Shown: piece by piece, positions 9,570 through 19,044 of the stretch
Layout of the letters: every line of letters begins with the position of its first letter
How positions within the stretch are numbered: the stretch's first letter is position 1
NCBI RefSeq assembly: GCF_007483665.1
Contig: NZ_VIQO01000011.1
Coordinates: 124,001-188,000, forward strand
DNA length: 64,000 nucleotides
Source: Catellatospora sichuanensis
Lineage (GTDB): Bacteria; Actinomycetota; Actinomycetes; Mycobacteriales; Micromonosporaceae
Direction: 5' to 3'
Made by a program: the position numbers and the translations under genes
Notes under the pieces: generated by a model
Told to the model about the DNA's origin: nothing
The model's database searches: none
Seen by the model: only the letters and a program-made list of their open reading frames with translations

Positions 9570-10514
9570 TCACAGCACCGCGATGGGGTTGACCGGGGAA
9601 CCGGTCGCCGCGGGCAGCCGCAGCGGCGCGATGGCGCACAGGAACGACCAGCGGTCCTCCTGCTCGCACAGCGCCCGCAGCTCGCCGAACTGCAGGTAGT
9701 CCAGCAGGTGCAGACCGAGGGCGTTGATGGCCAGCACGTGCACGGGGAAAGCGATGCCGGCCGACGGCGCGGTGTCGTTGTTGCCGTCGCCGCCCAGCAC
9801 CGCGACCTTGCGCTCGGCGAGGAACTCCAGCGCGGTGGGGTGCAGCCCGACCCGGGCGGCTGCCGCGTCCCACGGGCCGAGGCTGTTGCGGCGGTGCCGG
9901 TGGCCGACCCGGACGAACAGCAGGTCACCGGGCCCCACCCGGACGTGCTGGCCCTTCTCTGCCGCAGTGAGGTCGGCGACGGTGACGTGGTCGCCCGGCT
10001 CCAGCCAGGGCACGCCTCGCACGCGTGGGATGTCCAGCAGGACGCCCCGGCCGACGATGCCGTCGTGGGCCACGTCGATGGACAGCGCCGGGGTGCCGTC
10101 CGGCTCGGTCGAGCCCGCTGGTACACGGTTGTACATCAGCCCGTCGTAGACGACGTGGCACAGCGCGTCGATGTGGGAGTCGGCGTCGCCGTGGATGTTC
10201 ATCGCCAGCCGGTCGTAGGCGAAGTTCAGCCCGGGCTTGTGCCGGTGCTCCGCCGGGGAGCTGATCATGTCGTGGATCGACGGCTGCGGGTTGTCGGCCG
10301 TCGGGACGGTCTCCACGGGCGCCGCGAGCGACACCGATCGCCCGAGCCGGACCTCGCCGGCGGCGGCCCGCACGGTCGCGGGTGTGATGTGGTTCAACGC
10401 GCCCCGCCGGTCGTCCGGCCCTCGGTCGGCGTGGCGCCGCAGCCGTTCGTACAGCTCCTGGAACTCGGCGGGATCCAGGTCGGCCGTCCCTGGGCTGTGG
10501 GCGTTCCCGTCCAT
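9570..10514 (-). CDS. Cyclase-family (kynurenine formamidase-like) hydrolase
   Basis: A 314-aa member of the metal-dependent cyclase/KynB-like superfamily. The region MNIHGDADSHIDALCH carries the metal-binding SHxDxxxH arrangement, although the usual HxGTHxDxPxH signature is altered to DADSHIDALCH. The C-terminal half has LGGDGNNDTAPSAG and HVLAINALGLHLLDY, typical of the larger actinobacterial branch. It is longer than KynB (~210 aa), so a role in tryptophan breakdown is not assumed; the substrate is unknown. It lies between DUF389 (15 nt) and FUSC (1 nt). Confidence 0.82.
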   Translation of the reverse strand: MDGNAHSPGTADLDPAEFQELYERLRRHADRGPDDRRGALNHITPATVRAAAGEVRLGRSVSLAAPVETVPTADNPQPSIHDMISSPAEHRHKPGLNFAYDRLAMNIHGDADSHIDALCHVVYDGLMYNRVPAGSTEPDGTPALSIDVAHDGIVGRGVLLDIPRVRGVPWLEPGDHVTVADLTAAEKGQHVRVGPGDLLFVRVGHRHRRNSLGPWDAAAARVGLHPTALEFLAERKVAVLGGDGNNDTAPSAGIAFPVHVLAINALGLHLLDYLQFGELRALCEQEDRWSFLCAIAPLRLPAATGSPVNPIAVL

Positions 10515-10529
10515 GTCGTCTCCCGTCCG

Positions 10530-11486
10530 TCAGTGCTGCTTCTGCCTGCGGGTCTGCGCACGCCGGCTGATGCGGCCCCAGAGCCGGCGCAGCACGCGCA
10601 GGGTCGCGAAGCCCACGATGATCAGAAGTGTGATGTTGAGCAGCAGTTGCAGCAGCGAGCCGTGCGCCTCCGCGGGGCTGCCCGCGGCGAGCGCGACGCC
10701 GATGTCGGCGGCGGCGGGGATGGTGGTCACCGAGACGAAGACCCCCAGCAGGGTGCTGGTGCGGGTGTGGGCCAGTGCGACCACGCCGGCGATCCCGGCC
10801 AGCACCGCGACCACGACGGAGTAGAAGTTCGGGGTGTCGATCAGGTGGCTCACCGGGCGCAGCCCGAGGGTGTACGCGGTGGGCACCAGGCCGAGACCGC
10901 GCACCAGCATCGTGAAGGCGTACGCCGCCACGATGGCCATCCCGAAGCCCACGGTGAGAGCTGCCAGGCCCTGCCGGATCGGACGCCAGGCCCGCCGGTC
11001 GATACCCAGCGCGACGCCGGTGATCGGGCCGTACTCAGGGCCGAGGATCATCGCGGCGACGATGAGGATCTCCGAGTTGGTCAGCAGGCCGACCGCACCG
11101 ATGACGCCGGCGATCACCAGGTAGAGGTAGAAGCTGGGGGTGGCGGTCGCGTCGGCGGCGATGCGGGCCTCCACCTCGGCCCACACCGGCGCCCGTGCCA
11201 GCGGCCCCTTGAGCGCCGCCGCGGCGGCGTCGAACCGGTCCGACATCGCCAGGTCGACCGGATCGACCATCAGTGACCCGTGCTGGTGGACCCGCAGCTC
11301 GCGCAGCCTCGCCAGGACGTCGTTGGCGGCGCCGGCCAGCACGTCGCACTCGATCGCGTCGCCGACCGGGTGCAGCGCACCGCGGTGCACGGCGACGTCC
11401 ACCACGCAACCGTCATCGGCGAGCAGCGCCAGGATCTGTTCCGTCCGCTCGGGCGGACACGCGACGCGAAGGTGGACCACGCTCAC
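10530..11486 (-). CDS. DUF389 membrane protein
   Basis: A 318-aa protein with a soluble N-terminal ~110-residue domain (MSVVHLRVACPPERTEQI, ferredoxin-like in appearance) and a membrane half with five or six helices including ILIVAAMILGPEYGPI, the hallmark of DUF389. The family has no established function. It starts the set DUF389-cyclase-FUSC. The upstream region (11487-11638) is relatively AT-rich around 11560-11610 and probably holds the promoter. Confidence 0.85.
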   Translation of the reverse strand: MSVVHLRVACPPERTEQILALLADDGCVVDVAVHRGALHPVGDAIECDVLAGAANDVLARLRELRVHQHGSLMVDPVDLAMSDRFDAAAAALKGPLARAPVWAEVEARIAADATATPSFYLYLVIAGVIGAVGLLTNSEILIVAAMILGPEYGPITGVALGIDRRAWRPIRQGLAALTVGFGMAIVAAYAFTMLVRGLGLVPTAYTLGLRPVSHLIDTPNFYSVVVAVLAGIAGVVALAHTRTSTLLGVFVSVTTIPAAADIGVALAAGSPAEAHGSLLQLLLNITLLIIVGFATLRVLRRLWGRISRRAQTRRQKQH

Positions 11487-11638
11487 GCCGGACCTCGCTC
11501 ACTGTCGGCCTCGTGCAGCCGTCTCGGGCGTTCGTCGACCGTCGCTGGCCGCTACCCAGATTCTCTGACATTCACACCCGAAATATTCTTACAGTCCTAA
11601 ACTGGCGCCATGCTGGCGAATGCCGCAAGGCCGCCGCG

Positions 11639-11915
11639 ATGACTGTGGAGGTGACGACAGCGCCGATCCGCACCGCGATCCCGGCGCGGCTGGATCGGCT
11701 GTGCTGGTCGCCGTTCCACACCCGGATGATCGTCGGGCTGGGCGCCGCGTGGATCCTCGACGGCCTCATCGCCGGCGTGTACCTGGTCGGCCAGTTCGTC
11801 GGGGCGCGGTGTTCGTGGGCGGCCTGGTCGAGGTGGCGTTCGGGTGAACGCCGAAGGCAAGTCACTGGAGACGATCGCCCGGCTGCTGTCCGCCGTCGAT
11901 GTGGGCCAGCGGTGA
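11639..11915 (+). pseudogene. Remnant of an MFS transporter gene
   Basis: Reading from ATG 11639 gives a normal MFS N terminus (RLDRLCWSPFHTRMIVGLG, AAWILDGL) that jumps directly to IAGVYLVGQFVGA, a segment expected near the third helix. The next frame gives VFVGGLVEVAFG, then a stop. One base further, the frame continues GVNAEGKSLETIARLLSAV to TGA 11915, which looks like the C-terminal tail of the same kind of transporter. So an intact gene of ~450 codons has lost most of its centre and has at least two frame breaks; at 11844-11848 restoring a single G would rejoin the tail. It sits just upstream of the GH15 operon. Confidence 0.72.
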
Positions 11916-11955
11916 CGACGATGCCCGGCAGCGCACGACAACGACAGGTGACATC

Positions 11956-13848
11956 ATGACAGCAATCGATGCAAGGGTCACCGCGGAGGCGACCGCCACG
12001 GTGCCGTCGCCGTTCCCGCCGATCGCGCAGTACGCGTTCCTGTCCGACTGCCACACCGGGGCGCTGATCGCGCCCGACGGCTCGGTCGACTGGCTGTGCG
12101 CGCCCGCGTTCGACTCCCCCAGCGTCTTCGGCAGCCTGCTGGACCGCGAGGCCGGGATGTTCCGGTTCGGCCCGTACTCCATCGCGCACCCGACCGCGCG
12201 GGTGTACCGGCCGGGCACGAACGTGCTGGAGACGACGTGGCGCACCCCGGCGGGCTGGCTGCTGGTCACCGACGCGCTGATCATCGGCCCCCGCGAGGGC
12301 GCCGACACGGTCACCCCGCACACCCGGCCGCCGGCCGACAACGACGCGGCCCACCTGATCGTACGCACCGCCGTGTGCCTCAAAGGACAGGTCGAACTGG
12401 AACTGGTCTGTGAACCCGTCTTCGACTACGGGCGCACGCCCGCCGCGTGGGCCCTGGCGGCCGACGACCCGTGCATCGCCGCGACCGTCAACGGCGAGCC
12501 CAACCTGCGCCTGCGCTCCGATCTGCCGCTGGGCATCGAGGGCACCCGCATCCGGGGCAGGCACGTGCTGCACCCGGGCGAGCGGGCGTACTGCGTGCTG
12601 TCCTGGGCGGACCCGTCCATGACACCGCCGGACAGCGACCAGGCGCATGCCATGATCGAGGCCACCACCGAGTACTGGCGCACCTGGCTGGCCGGTGCGC
12701 GCATCCCCGACCACCGGTGGCGCGACCCGCTGCAGCGCTCGGCCCTGGTCATCAAGGGCCTGACCTACATGCCCACCGGGGCCACCGTCGCCGCGCTCAC
12801 CACGTCGCTGCCCGAGACGCCCGGCGGGGAACGCAACTGGGACTACCGCTTCACCTGGATGCGCGACACCACGTTCACGCTCAAGGCGCTGCACTGGCTC
12901 AACCTCGACTGGGAGGCCGAGGAGTTCATGCAGTTCATCGCCGACGTGGAGGCGACCGAGGACGGCTCACTGCAGATCATGTACGGCATCGACGGCCGTC
13001 GCGACCTGCCGGAGTCGACCCGCGACGAGCTGTCCGGCTACGAGGGCGCCCACCCGGTGCGCATCGGCAATGCGGCGTTCGACCAGCGGCAGAACGACGT
13101 CTACGGTGCCGTGCTGGCCTCGATCCTGCTGCACACCCGGCACAGCAGGCGGCTGCCCCGGCGGCTGTGGCCGATCGTGGTCTCGCAGGCCGAATGCGCG
13201 ACGAACGTCTGGCAGCAGCCCGACCAGGGCATCTGGGAGGCCCGCGGCGAACCGCAGCACTACGTGTCGTCGAAGCTGATGTGCTGGGTGGCCCTGGACC
13301 GGGCCGCGACCCTGGCCGGCATCCGAGGGGACAGCACGCGGGCGGCGGCCTGGCGCGACACGGCCGAGCAGATCCGCGCCGACATCCTCGCCAACGGCGT
13401 CACCGAACAGGGCGTGCTGCGCCAGCACTACGGCACGGACTCCCTCGACGCCTCGACGCTGCTGGCGGTGCTGTTCGGCTTCCTGCCGCCGGACGACGAG
13501 CGGATGCGCAACACGGTCGAGGCGATCGCCGACAACCTGACCGAGCACGGTTACGTGCTGCGATACCGCACCGAGCAGACCGACGACGGCATGAGCGGCA
13601 AGGAGGGCACCTTCCTGATCTGCTCGTTCTGGCTGGTGTCCGCGATGGCCGCGGTCGGGCAGCTCGACCGGGCCCGCGACATGATGGAGCGGCTGCTGAC
13701 GATCGCCTCGCCGCTGGGCCTGTACGCCGAGGAGTTCGACGCCGAAGCCGGCCGGCACCTGGGCAACTTCCCGCAGGCGTTCTCACACCTGGCGCTCATC
13801 GAGGCCGCCGGGCGCATCATCCTGGCCGAACTCCTCGAGGAGCTATAG
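11956..13848 (+). CDS. Glycoside hydrolase family 15 (glucoamylase/trehalase-like)
   Basis: A 630-aa cytoplasmic GH15 enzyme. The N-terminal beta-sandwich starts PIAQYAFLSDCHTGALIAPDGSVDW, typical of bacterial GH15, and the (alpha/alpha)6 domain contains ERNWDYRFTWMRDTTFTL. It ends with EGTFLICSFWLVSAM and YAEEFDAEAGRHLGNFPQAF, which hold the conserved acidic region. No signal peptide is seen, so the substrate is internal (malto-oligosaccharide, trehalose or another alpha-glucoside). AGGTGA lies 5 nt before ATG 11956. It is followed at 2 nt by a GMC oxidoreductase and then a sugar symporter. Confidence 0.9.
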   Translation: MTAIDARVTAEATATVPSPFPPIAQYAFLSDCHTGALIAPDGSVDWLCAPAFDSPSVFGSLLDREAGMFRFGPYSIAHPTARVYRPGTNVLETTWRTPAGWLLVTDALIIGPREGADTVTPHTRPPADNDAAHLIVRTAVCLKGQVELELVCEPVFDYGRTPAAWALAADDPCIAATVNGEPNLRLRSDLPLGIEGTRIRGRHVLHPGERAYCVLSWADPSMTPPDSDQAHAMIEATTEYWRTWLAGARIPDHRWRDPLQRSALVIKGLTYMPTGATVAALTTSLPETPGGERNWDYRFTWMRDTTFTLKALHWLNLDWEAEEFMQFIADVEATEDGSLQIMYGIDGRRDLPESTRDELSGYEGAHPVRIGNAAFDQRQNDVYGAVLASILLHTRHSRRLPRRLWPIVVSQAECATNVWQQPDQGIWEARGEPQHYVSSKLMCWVALDRAATLAGIRGDSTRAAAWRDTAEQIRADILANGVTEQGVLRQHYGTDSLDASTLLAVLFGFLPPDDERMRNTVEAIADNLTEHGYVLRYRTEQTDDGMSGKEGTFLICSFWLVSAMAAVGQLDRARDMMERLLTIASPLGLYAEEFDAEAGRHLGNFPQAFSHLALIEAAGRIILAELLEEL

Positions 13849-13850
13849 CG

Positions 13851-15446
13851 ATGGAAAGCTACGACGTCATCATCATCGGCACGGGCGCGGGCGGGGGCAC
13901 GCTCGCGCGGCACCTGGCGCCGTCGGGCAAGCGCATCCTGCTGCTGGAGCGCGGCAGCTGGCTGCCCCGCGAGCCGGCGAACTGGTCCGCCGCCGACGTG
14001 TTCATCGACAACCGCTACATCTCGCCCGACACCTGGTACGACTCCGGCGGCAAGCCGTTCCAACCGCAGGTCCACTATTTCGTCGGCGGCGCGACCAAGC
14101 TCTACGGCGCGGCGCTGTACCGGCTGCGCCGCGAGGACTTCGGCGAGCTGCGCCACCACGACGGCATCTCGCCGGCCTGGCCCATCGCCTACGAGCAGAT
14201 GGAGCCCTACTACAGCCTGGCCGAGCAGATGTACCAGGTGCACGGCGCCCGGGGCGAGGACCCGACCGAGCCGCCGGCCAGCGCCGACTACCCGTTCCCG
14301 GCCGTGTCGCACGAGCCGCGCATCCAGCAGCTGTCCGACGACCTGGCCAAGGCCGGCTACCACCCGTTCCACGCGCCGTGCGGGATCCGGCTCACCGAGA
14401 CGAACATGCCCTACAGCGTCTGCGTACGCTGCCCGTCCTGCGACGGCTTCCCGTGCCCGCTGCACGCCAAGTCCGACGCCGAGGTGTTCGGCGTCCGCCC
14501 GGCGCTGGAGCACGACAACGTCACACTGCTGACCAACGCGCACGTGATCCGGCTGGAGACCAACCCGCAGGGCACCGCGGTCACCACGGTGGTGGTCGAG
14601 CACGAGGGCCACGAGGAGCGCTACGCCGCCGACATCGTCGTCCTGTCGGCCGGTGCCGCGAACTCGGCCAAGCTGCTGCTGCGCTCGGCCAACGAGCACC
14701 ACCCCAACGGGCTGGCCAACGGCTCCGACCAGGTCGGACGCAACTACATGTTCCACGACAGCCAGGCCGTGCTCGCGCTGTCGAAGGAACCGAACCCGAC
14801 CGTGTTCCAGAAGACGCTCGGCGTCAACGACTTCTACTTCCGGGGCCCGGATTTCGACTATCCGATGGGCAACATCCAGATGATCGGCAAGTCGCAGGCG
14901 GACATGTTCCGCGGCGAGAAACCGATCGCGACCATGCTCGCCCCGACCTGGGCGCTGGCCGACGTCGCCCGGCACGCCGTCGACTTCTGGCTGTCCACCG
15001 AGGACCTGCCGATGCCCGAGAACCGGGTCACGCTCACCGAGGACGGCAACGTCAGGCTGAGCTACCGGCAGAGCAATCCGACCGCCGCCGACCGGCTGTA
15101 TCACCAGCTCAAGTCGATGCTCGGCCACCTGGGCATGCATTCGGGCCACCTGCTGCACCGCTGGGCGTACATGAAGAGCGAGATCCCGGTGGCCGGGGTC
15201 GCGCACCAGGCCGGCACCTGCCGCTTCGGCACCGACCCGGCCAGCTCGGTGCTCGACACCGACTGCCGCGCCCACGAACTCGACAACCTGTACGTCGTGG
15301 ACACCAGCTTCTTCCCCAGCATCGGCGCGGTCAACCCAGCCCTGACCGCGATGGCCAACGCCCTGCGCGTCGGCGACCACCTGCTGCGCCGCCTCGGCGC
15401 CGCCACCGGCGCGACCACCGCGGCCGGACCGGGCAGCACGCGGTGA
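13851..15446 (+). CDS. GMC-family FAD oxidoreductase with Cys cluster
   Basis: A 531-aa glucose-methanol-choline oxidoreductase. FAD-binding DVIIIGTGAGGGTLA is at the N terminus, and the C terminus has the GMC_C pattern VAHQAGTCRFGTDP and SIGAVNPALTAMANALR. Around residues 191-202 lies a cluster C-x2-C-x2-C-x4-C (CVRCPSCDGFPC), seen in a subset of GMC enzymes acting on sugar or aminoglycoside alcohols (recollection of family). Absence of a signal peptide makes it cytoplasmic. Its ribosome site lies in the end of GH15, so the GH15 product (a free sugar) is a likely substrate. Confidence 0.88.
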   Translation: MESYDVIIIGTGAGGGTLARHLAPSGKRILLLERGSWLPREPANWSAADVFIDNRYISPDTWYDSGGKPFQPQVHYFVGGATKLYGAALYRLRREDFGELRHHDGISPAWPIAYEQMEPYYSLAEQMYQVHGARGEDPTEPPASADYPFPAVSHEPRIQQLSDDLAKAGYHPFHAPCGIRLTETNMPYSVCVRCPSCDGFPCPLHAKSDAEVFGVRPALEHDNVTLLTNAHVIRLETNPQGTAVTTVVVEHEGHEERYAADIVVLSAGAANSAKLLLRSANEHHPNGLANGSDQVGRNYMFHDSQAVLALSKEPNPTVFQKTLGVNDFYFRGPDFDYPMGNIQMIGKSQADMFRGEKPIATMLAPTWALADVARHAVDFWLSTEDLPMPENRVTLTEDGNVRLSYRQSNPTAADRLYHQLKSMLGHLGMHSGHLLHRWAYMKSEIPVAGVAHQAGTCRFGTDPASSVLDTDCRAHELDNLYVVDTSFFPSIGAVNPALTAMANALRVGDHLLRRLGAATGATTAAGPGSTR

Positions 15447-15481
15447 CCTGCTGAACCACCGACCTCGACGGAGGGCTGGAC

Positions 15482-16924
15482 ATGGTTTCTCTCGGCGCCG
15501 ACGATGTAGCGGAGCCCAAGCACAGAATCACCAAGTGGCTGGTCTTCGTCGGCGCGGTCGTCATGCTCGCAGGCCTGCTGTTCGGCTACGACCAGGGTGT
15601 CATCGGCGGCGCGCTCAACGGCATCGAGGACACGTTCCATCCGAGCACGTTCGTCATCGAGATCATCACGAGCTGGGTGACGCTGGGGGCGCTGTTCGGC
15701 GCCCTGGCCGCCGGTGTCATGGCGGAGAAGCTCGGCCGCCGGGTCACGGTCATCTGGGCCGCCGTCCTGTTCACCATCGGCGCCCTCATCGAAGCCCTGG
15801 CACCGGGCACCGGCGTCATGATCGTCGGGCGCCTCGTCGTCGGGTTCGGCGTCGGCGTCGCGTCGCTGGCCGCGCCGCTGTACGCGGCCGAGATGGCGCC
15901 CACGCGGCTGCGCGGCCGGTTCGTGTCCATGTACCAGCTCGCGATCACGTTCGGCATCCTCATCGCCGACATCGTCGACGAGCTGCTGTCGTCGGGCAGC
16001 CAGTGGCGGCTCATGCTCGGCCTGTCGGTCGTGCCCGGCGTCCTGCTGATCCTGGCCATGTTCCCGCTGCCGGACTCCATGGTCTGGTACATGAAGACCG
16101 GGCAGCGGGACAAGGCCGTCGACGCGATCCGCAAGGTGCGTCCCGACGAGGACGTCGACGCGAACCTGCGCGACATCAAAGCCAGCCTGGGCACGGAGCA
16201 GGCGTCCTGGGGCGAGGTATTCGCAGCGAAGTGGCGGGCCCCGCTCGTGCTCGGTGTCGGCCTGGCGATTTTCCAGCAGTTCACCGGCATCAACGCGGTG
16301 ATCTACTACTCCGACAAGATCTTCGCGGCGGCCGGGTTCAGCACACCGCAGCAGCAGACCGCTGCCACCACCTGGTCCATCGGCGTCGTCAACGTGCTGG
16401 CCACCCTCATCGCCGTCGCCTACGTCGACCGGCTGGGCCGCAGACCGCTGATGTTCGCCGGTCTCATCGGCATGGGCCTGTCCCTGCTCGTGATGAGCCT
16501 GTCCTTCCGATACCTCGACAAGATCGCCACGGCCACCACCGGCGCGACCGCCAACACCCCCAGTGACGCGGGGGTCATCCTGCTGGTCGCGATGGTGGTC
16601 TTCATCGCCAGCTTCGCCTTCTCGCTCGGGCCCGTGGTGTGGACCGTCATCAACGAGATCTACCCCGGCTTCGTCCGCGGCCGTGGCGTCGCCATCGCCA
16701 CCGCCGCCAACTGGGGCGCCGCCTGGCTCGTCACCCGCTTCTTCCTGACCCTGGTCGACTGGATCGGCGAGTCGGGCGTCTTCTTCCTTTTCGCCGTCAT
16801 GTGCGCGGTCACCTTCGTCTTCGTCTGGAAGCTGCAACCCGAGACCAAGGGCCGCACCCTCGAACAGATCCAGCAGATGTGGACGACCAAGGCAGCCGCC
16901 AAGCACCCGGCCGCCACGTCGTGA
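15482..16924 (+). CDS. Sugar:H+ symporter (MFS sugar porter family)
   Basis: A 480-aa, 12-helix sugar porter. It shows the GRR motif after helix 2 (LGRRVTVIWA), PDSMVWYMKTGQ before the central loop, QQFTGINAVIYYSDKIF in helix 7, DRLGRRPL after helix 8 and PETKGRTLEQI at the end, all hallmarks of the XylE/GalP/GLUT branch. GGAGG lies upstream of ATG 15482. The gene is third after GH15 and GMC and probably imports the sugar handled by them. A strong hairpin follows the stop. Confidence 0.92.
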   Translation: MVSLGADDVAEPKHRITKWLVFVGAVVMLAGLLFGYDQGVIGGALNGIEDTFHPSTFVIEIITSWVTLGALFGALAAGVMAEKLGRRVTVIWAAVLFTIGALIEALAPGTGVMIVGRLVVGFGVGVASLAAPLYAAEMAPTRLRGRFVSMYQLAITFGILIADIVDELLSSGSQWRLMLGLSVVPGVLLILAMFPLPDSMVWYMKTGQRDKAVDAIRKVRPDEDVDANLRDIKASLGTEQASWGEVFAAKWRAPLVLGVGLAIFQQFTGINAVIYYSDKIFAAAGFSTPQQQTAATTWSIGVVNVLATLIAVAYVDRLGRRPLMFAGLIGMGLSLLVMSLSFRYLDKIATATTGATANTPSDAGVILLVAMVVFIASFAFSLGPVVWTVINEIYPGFVRGRGVAIATAANWGAAWLVTRFFLTLVDWIGESGVFFLFAVMCAVTFVFVWKLQPETKGRTLEQIQQMWTTKAAAKHPAATS

Positions 16925-16932
16925 CAAGACAT

Positions 16933-16965
16933 CCCGCACGACGACCAGAACATTCGTCGTGCGGG
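16933..16965. terminator. Bidirectional hairpin between convergent genes
   Basis: Perfect 12-bp stem CCCGCACGACGA / TCGTCGTGCGGG with a 9-nt loop, 8 nt after the sugar porter stop and 22 nt from the end of the convergent GGDEF gene. Confidence 0.85.
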
Positions 16966-16987
16966 TCGGCGTGAGCGCTGTCGACAC

Positions 16988-18913
16988 TCAGTCTCTGGAA
17001 ACGGTCGGCCCCAGGATCCGGACCGGCCCCTCGGAGTCCTGACCTTCATCCTGCTCGCGGGCCTGGTACATGGCCGCGTCAGCGCGAGCGATCAGCTCCT
17101 CGACCGTGTCGGGGGTGTCGTGGTCGAAGATCGTCGCCCCCACGGTGAGCGCGAGCCGATACGGCTGGCGGCTCGTGTCATTGTGCCGGGCCACCTGTTC
17201 GCGCAGCCGTCCTGCCCACAGGTCGACGTCGGACAGCCGGCTCGCCTCGGTCAGCAGCACGCAGAACTCGTCACCGCCGATCCGCCCCAGCACATCGCGG
17301 CGGCGGATGTTGGCCCGCAGCAGCTTGGACGCGCTTTCCAGGGCATGGTCCCCGACCCCGTGGCCGTAGGTGTCGTTGATCTTCTTCAGCCCGTCAAGAT
17401 CGATGAATAGCAGCACCCCCGGCCGGCATGCCCGTTCAGCCAGCGCCAGTTCGTTGCGGGCGGCGAGCAGGAAACCCCGGCGGTTGTTGACCCCGGTCAG
17501 TTCGTCGATCACCGAGAGCTGCCGTAGCTCTTCGGCCATCCGGCGCTCCTCGGTGATGTCGGCGAAGGCGGTCAGCACGTAGCGGACCTGCTCGCCGTCG
17601 CGGATCGGCGTCGCCACCACCCGCAACTGCCGACGCTGTGCATCCCGTTCGACCTCGATGTCGTCGGCGGTCACGACCTGGCCCTGCCGCGCAAGAGTCG
17701 CCGGAAGCCGCTCGGGCGGCAAGGGCTCATCGGTGCCACCGCTGTAGAGGTTGGGCAGTTCCGCGGGCACGAAGACCTGCCCCGGGTCGTATCCGAGGAT
17801 GCGTCCGGCTACCTGGTTGACGTACACGGGCCGGCCGGTGGCCGCGTCGCGGACGTCCACACCGATAGGTATCGCCTCGAGAAACTGCTGGAGCTGTGTG
17901 TGCTCGCGGCGGCCCGCGGTGACGATCTTCGACAGCAGGTCGCCCACACGCAGCATGAGCAGGATGAACATGATCGCCGAGGCGCAGGAGAGCACGATCG
18001 GCTCGATGCGCTGCCCGTCCCGCACCGAGTCGACCACCAGCACCGGCACCGCGAGACCGCAGAGACCGAGCGCGACCAGCCGTAGGCGGCCGGCCACATC
18101 GGCCTGCTCGCGATGAGCGGCGATGTCCCGCATCGATGGATGGAGCGCGGCCACGCCCACGAAAAGGAACGACGCCAGGTAGCCGTAGAACAGCCAGTCG
18201 CCGTCCTCGCCGACGCCCTGCACCTGCTGAAGGCCGTAGGTCACGTCCGCCAGGAACAGGGCGGCCGCCCAGGCGGCGAGCGGCGCCAGCGCGCGCCGGG
18301 AGGTCCCGGCGCCGAAGAACAACCTGGTCGCCAGCAGGAAGAAGACCATGTCCAGGAACGGATAGACGCCCGCGAGGACTTGGGCATACCGGGAAATTTG
18401 CGACGCAGCGAGCAGGGGTGCGACGAGGAGCACGAAATAGGCGCTGGTGAACGCGATGGTGACGATGAGGGCGTCGAGCAGCGCCGACCAGTCCCTGCCC
18501 GCACGCCGGGCTCGGATGAGCCGCAGCAGCGCCAGCGCATTGAGCAGGTACGAGAACAGGAATATCTCCACTACCGGCGACGGGAAGACGGTCGCTCTGC
18601 CTTCCGCGGCTGCTATCACGTACCAGCACACGTTTCCCACCAGGTACGCCGCCTGCCCGGCGGCGAGCAGATACCAGGCGCCGGGGCAGGTGGGCCGGTT
18701 CATCCGGATGCCGACCAGGATCGCCACGACAGCGGCCAGGTTCGAGGCGGCGAATATCAGCGCCTGCGCCAGACCTGCGCCGGCCGCGGCGAAGTACGCC
18801 ACAAGCAACGCCAGCGACAAGCCCGCGTACCCCATCCACCAACGGTGGTGGGCGGCCTTGGGCGGGCCTGTGTTCCCGCCGGCGACGGTGCCGGAACTTA
18901 CGTCTGTTGACAT
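16988..18913 (-). CDS. Membrane PAS-GGDEF diguanylate cyclase
   Basis: A 641-aa protein. About nine hydrophobic helices fill residues ~20-310, then a PAS domain (sensor, with an ADITEERRMAEELR exit) and a GGDEF domain. The catalytic GRIGGDEF is intact (546-550), and RRRD at 537-540 is five residues before it, matching the allosteric I-site RxxD, so active c-di-GMP synthesis with product inhibition is expected. The start MSTDVSS (18913) follows GGAGG by 8 nt. The membrane domain could sense a lipid, light or redox cue; ligand unknown. Confidence 0.92.
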   Translation of the reverse strand: MSTDVSSGTVAGGNTGPPKAAHHRWWMGYAGLSLALLVAYFAAAGAGLAQALIFAASNLAAVVAILVGIRMNRPTCPGAWYLLAAGQAAYLVGNVCWYVIAAAEGRATVFPSPVVEIFLFSYLLNALALLRLIRARRAGRDWSALLDALIVTIAFTSAYFVLLVAPLLAASQISRYAQVLAGVYPFLDMVFFLLATRLFFGAGTSRRALAPLAAWAAALFLADVTYGLQQVQGVGEDGDWLFYGYLASFLFVGVAALHPSMRDIAAHREQADVAGRLRLVALGLCGLAVPVLVVDSVRDGQRIEPIVLSCASAIMFILLMLRVGDLLSKIVTAGRREHTQLQQFLEAIPIGVDVRDAATGRPVYVNQVAGRILGYDPGQVFVPAELPNLYSGGTDEPLPPERLPATLARQGQVVTADDIEVERDAQRRQLRVVATPIRDGEQVRYVLTAFADITEERRMAEELRQLSVIDELTGVNNRRGFLLAARNELALAERACRPGVLLFIDLDGLKKINDTYGHGVGDHALESASKLLRANIRRRDVLGRIGGDEFCVLLTEASRLSDVDLWAGRLREQVARHNDTSRQPYRLALTVGATIFDHDTPDTVEELIARADAAMYQAREQDEGQDSEGPVRILGPTVSRD

Positions 18914-19031
18914 ACGGACCGCCTCCGAACACCGCAGCCTTCGTCCCCAGAATGCCCCAAGGCGCGACCCAGGCCAAATGTGACTAAAAGGGCATAATAG
19001 GCTGTCGCCGGGACAGGTGCTCGGCATCGGC

Positions 19032-19037
19032 TAGATT
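19032..19037 (+). promoter_or_regulatory. -10-like box of the GNAT gene (leaderless)
   Basis: TAGATT fits the TANNNT -10 pattern and ends 7 nt before GTG 19045, so transcription would begin at or next to the start codon. No ribosome site precedes the GTG. No good -35 is seen. Confidence 0.45.
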
Positions 19038-19044
19038 CGCCTGC

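Noticed and set aside
9570-10514. KynB kynurenine formamidase
   Set aside because: Length (314 vs ~210 aa) and altered signature place it in another branch of the superfamily.
9156-11276. 706-codon plus-strand frame over FUSC, cyclase and DUF389
   Set aside because: It spans three well-supported minus-strand genes and their gaps, which real genes would not allow.
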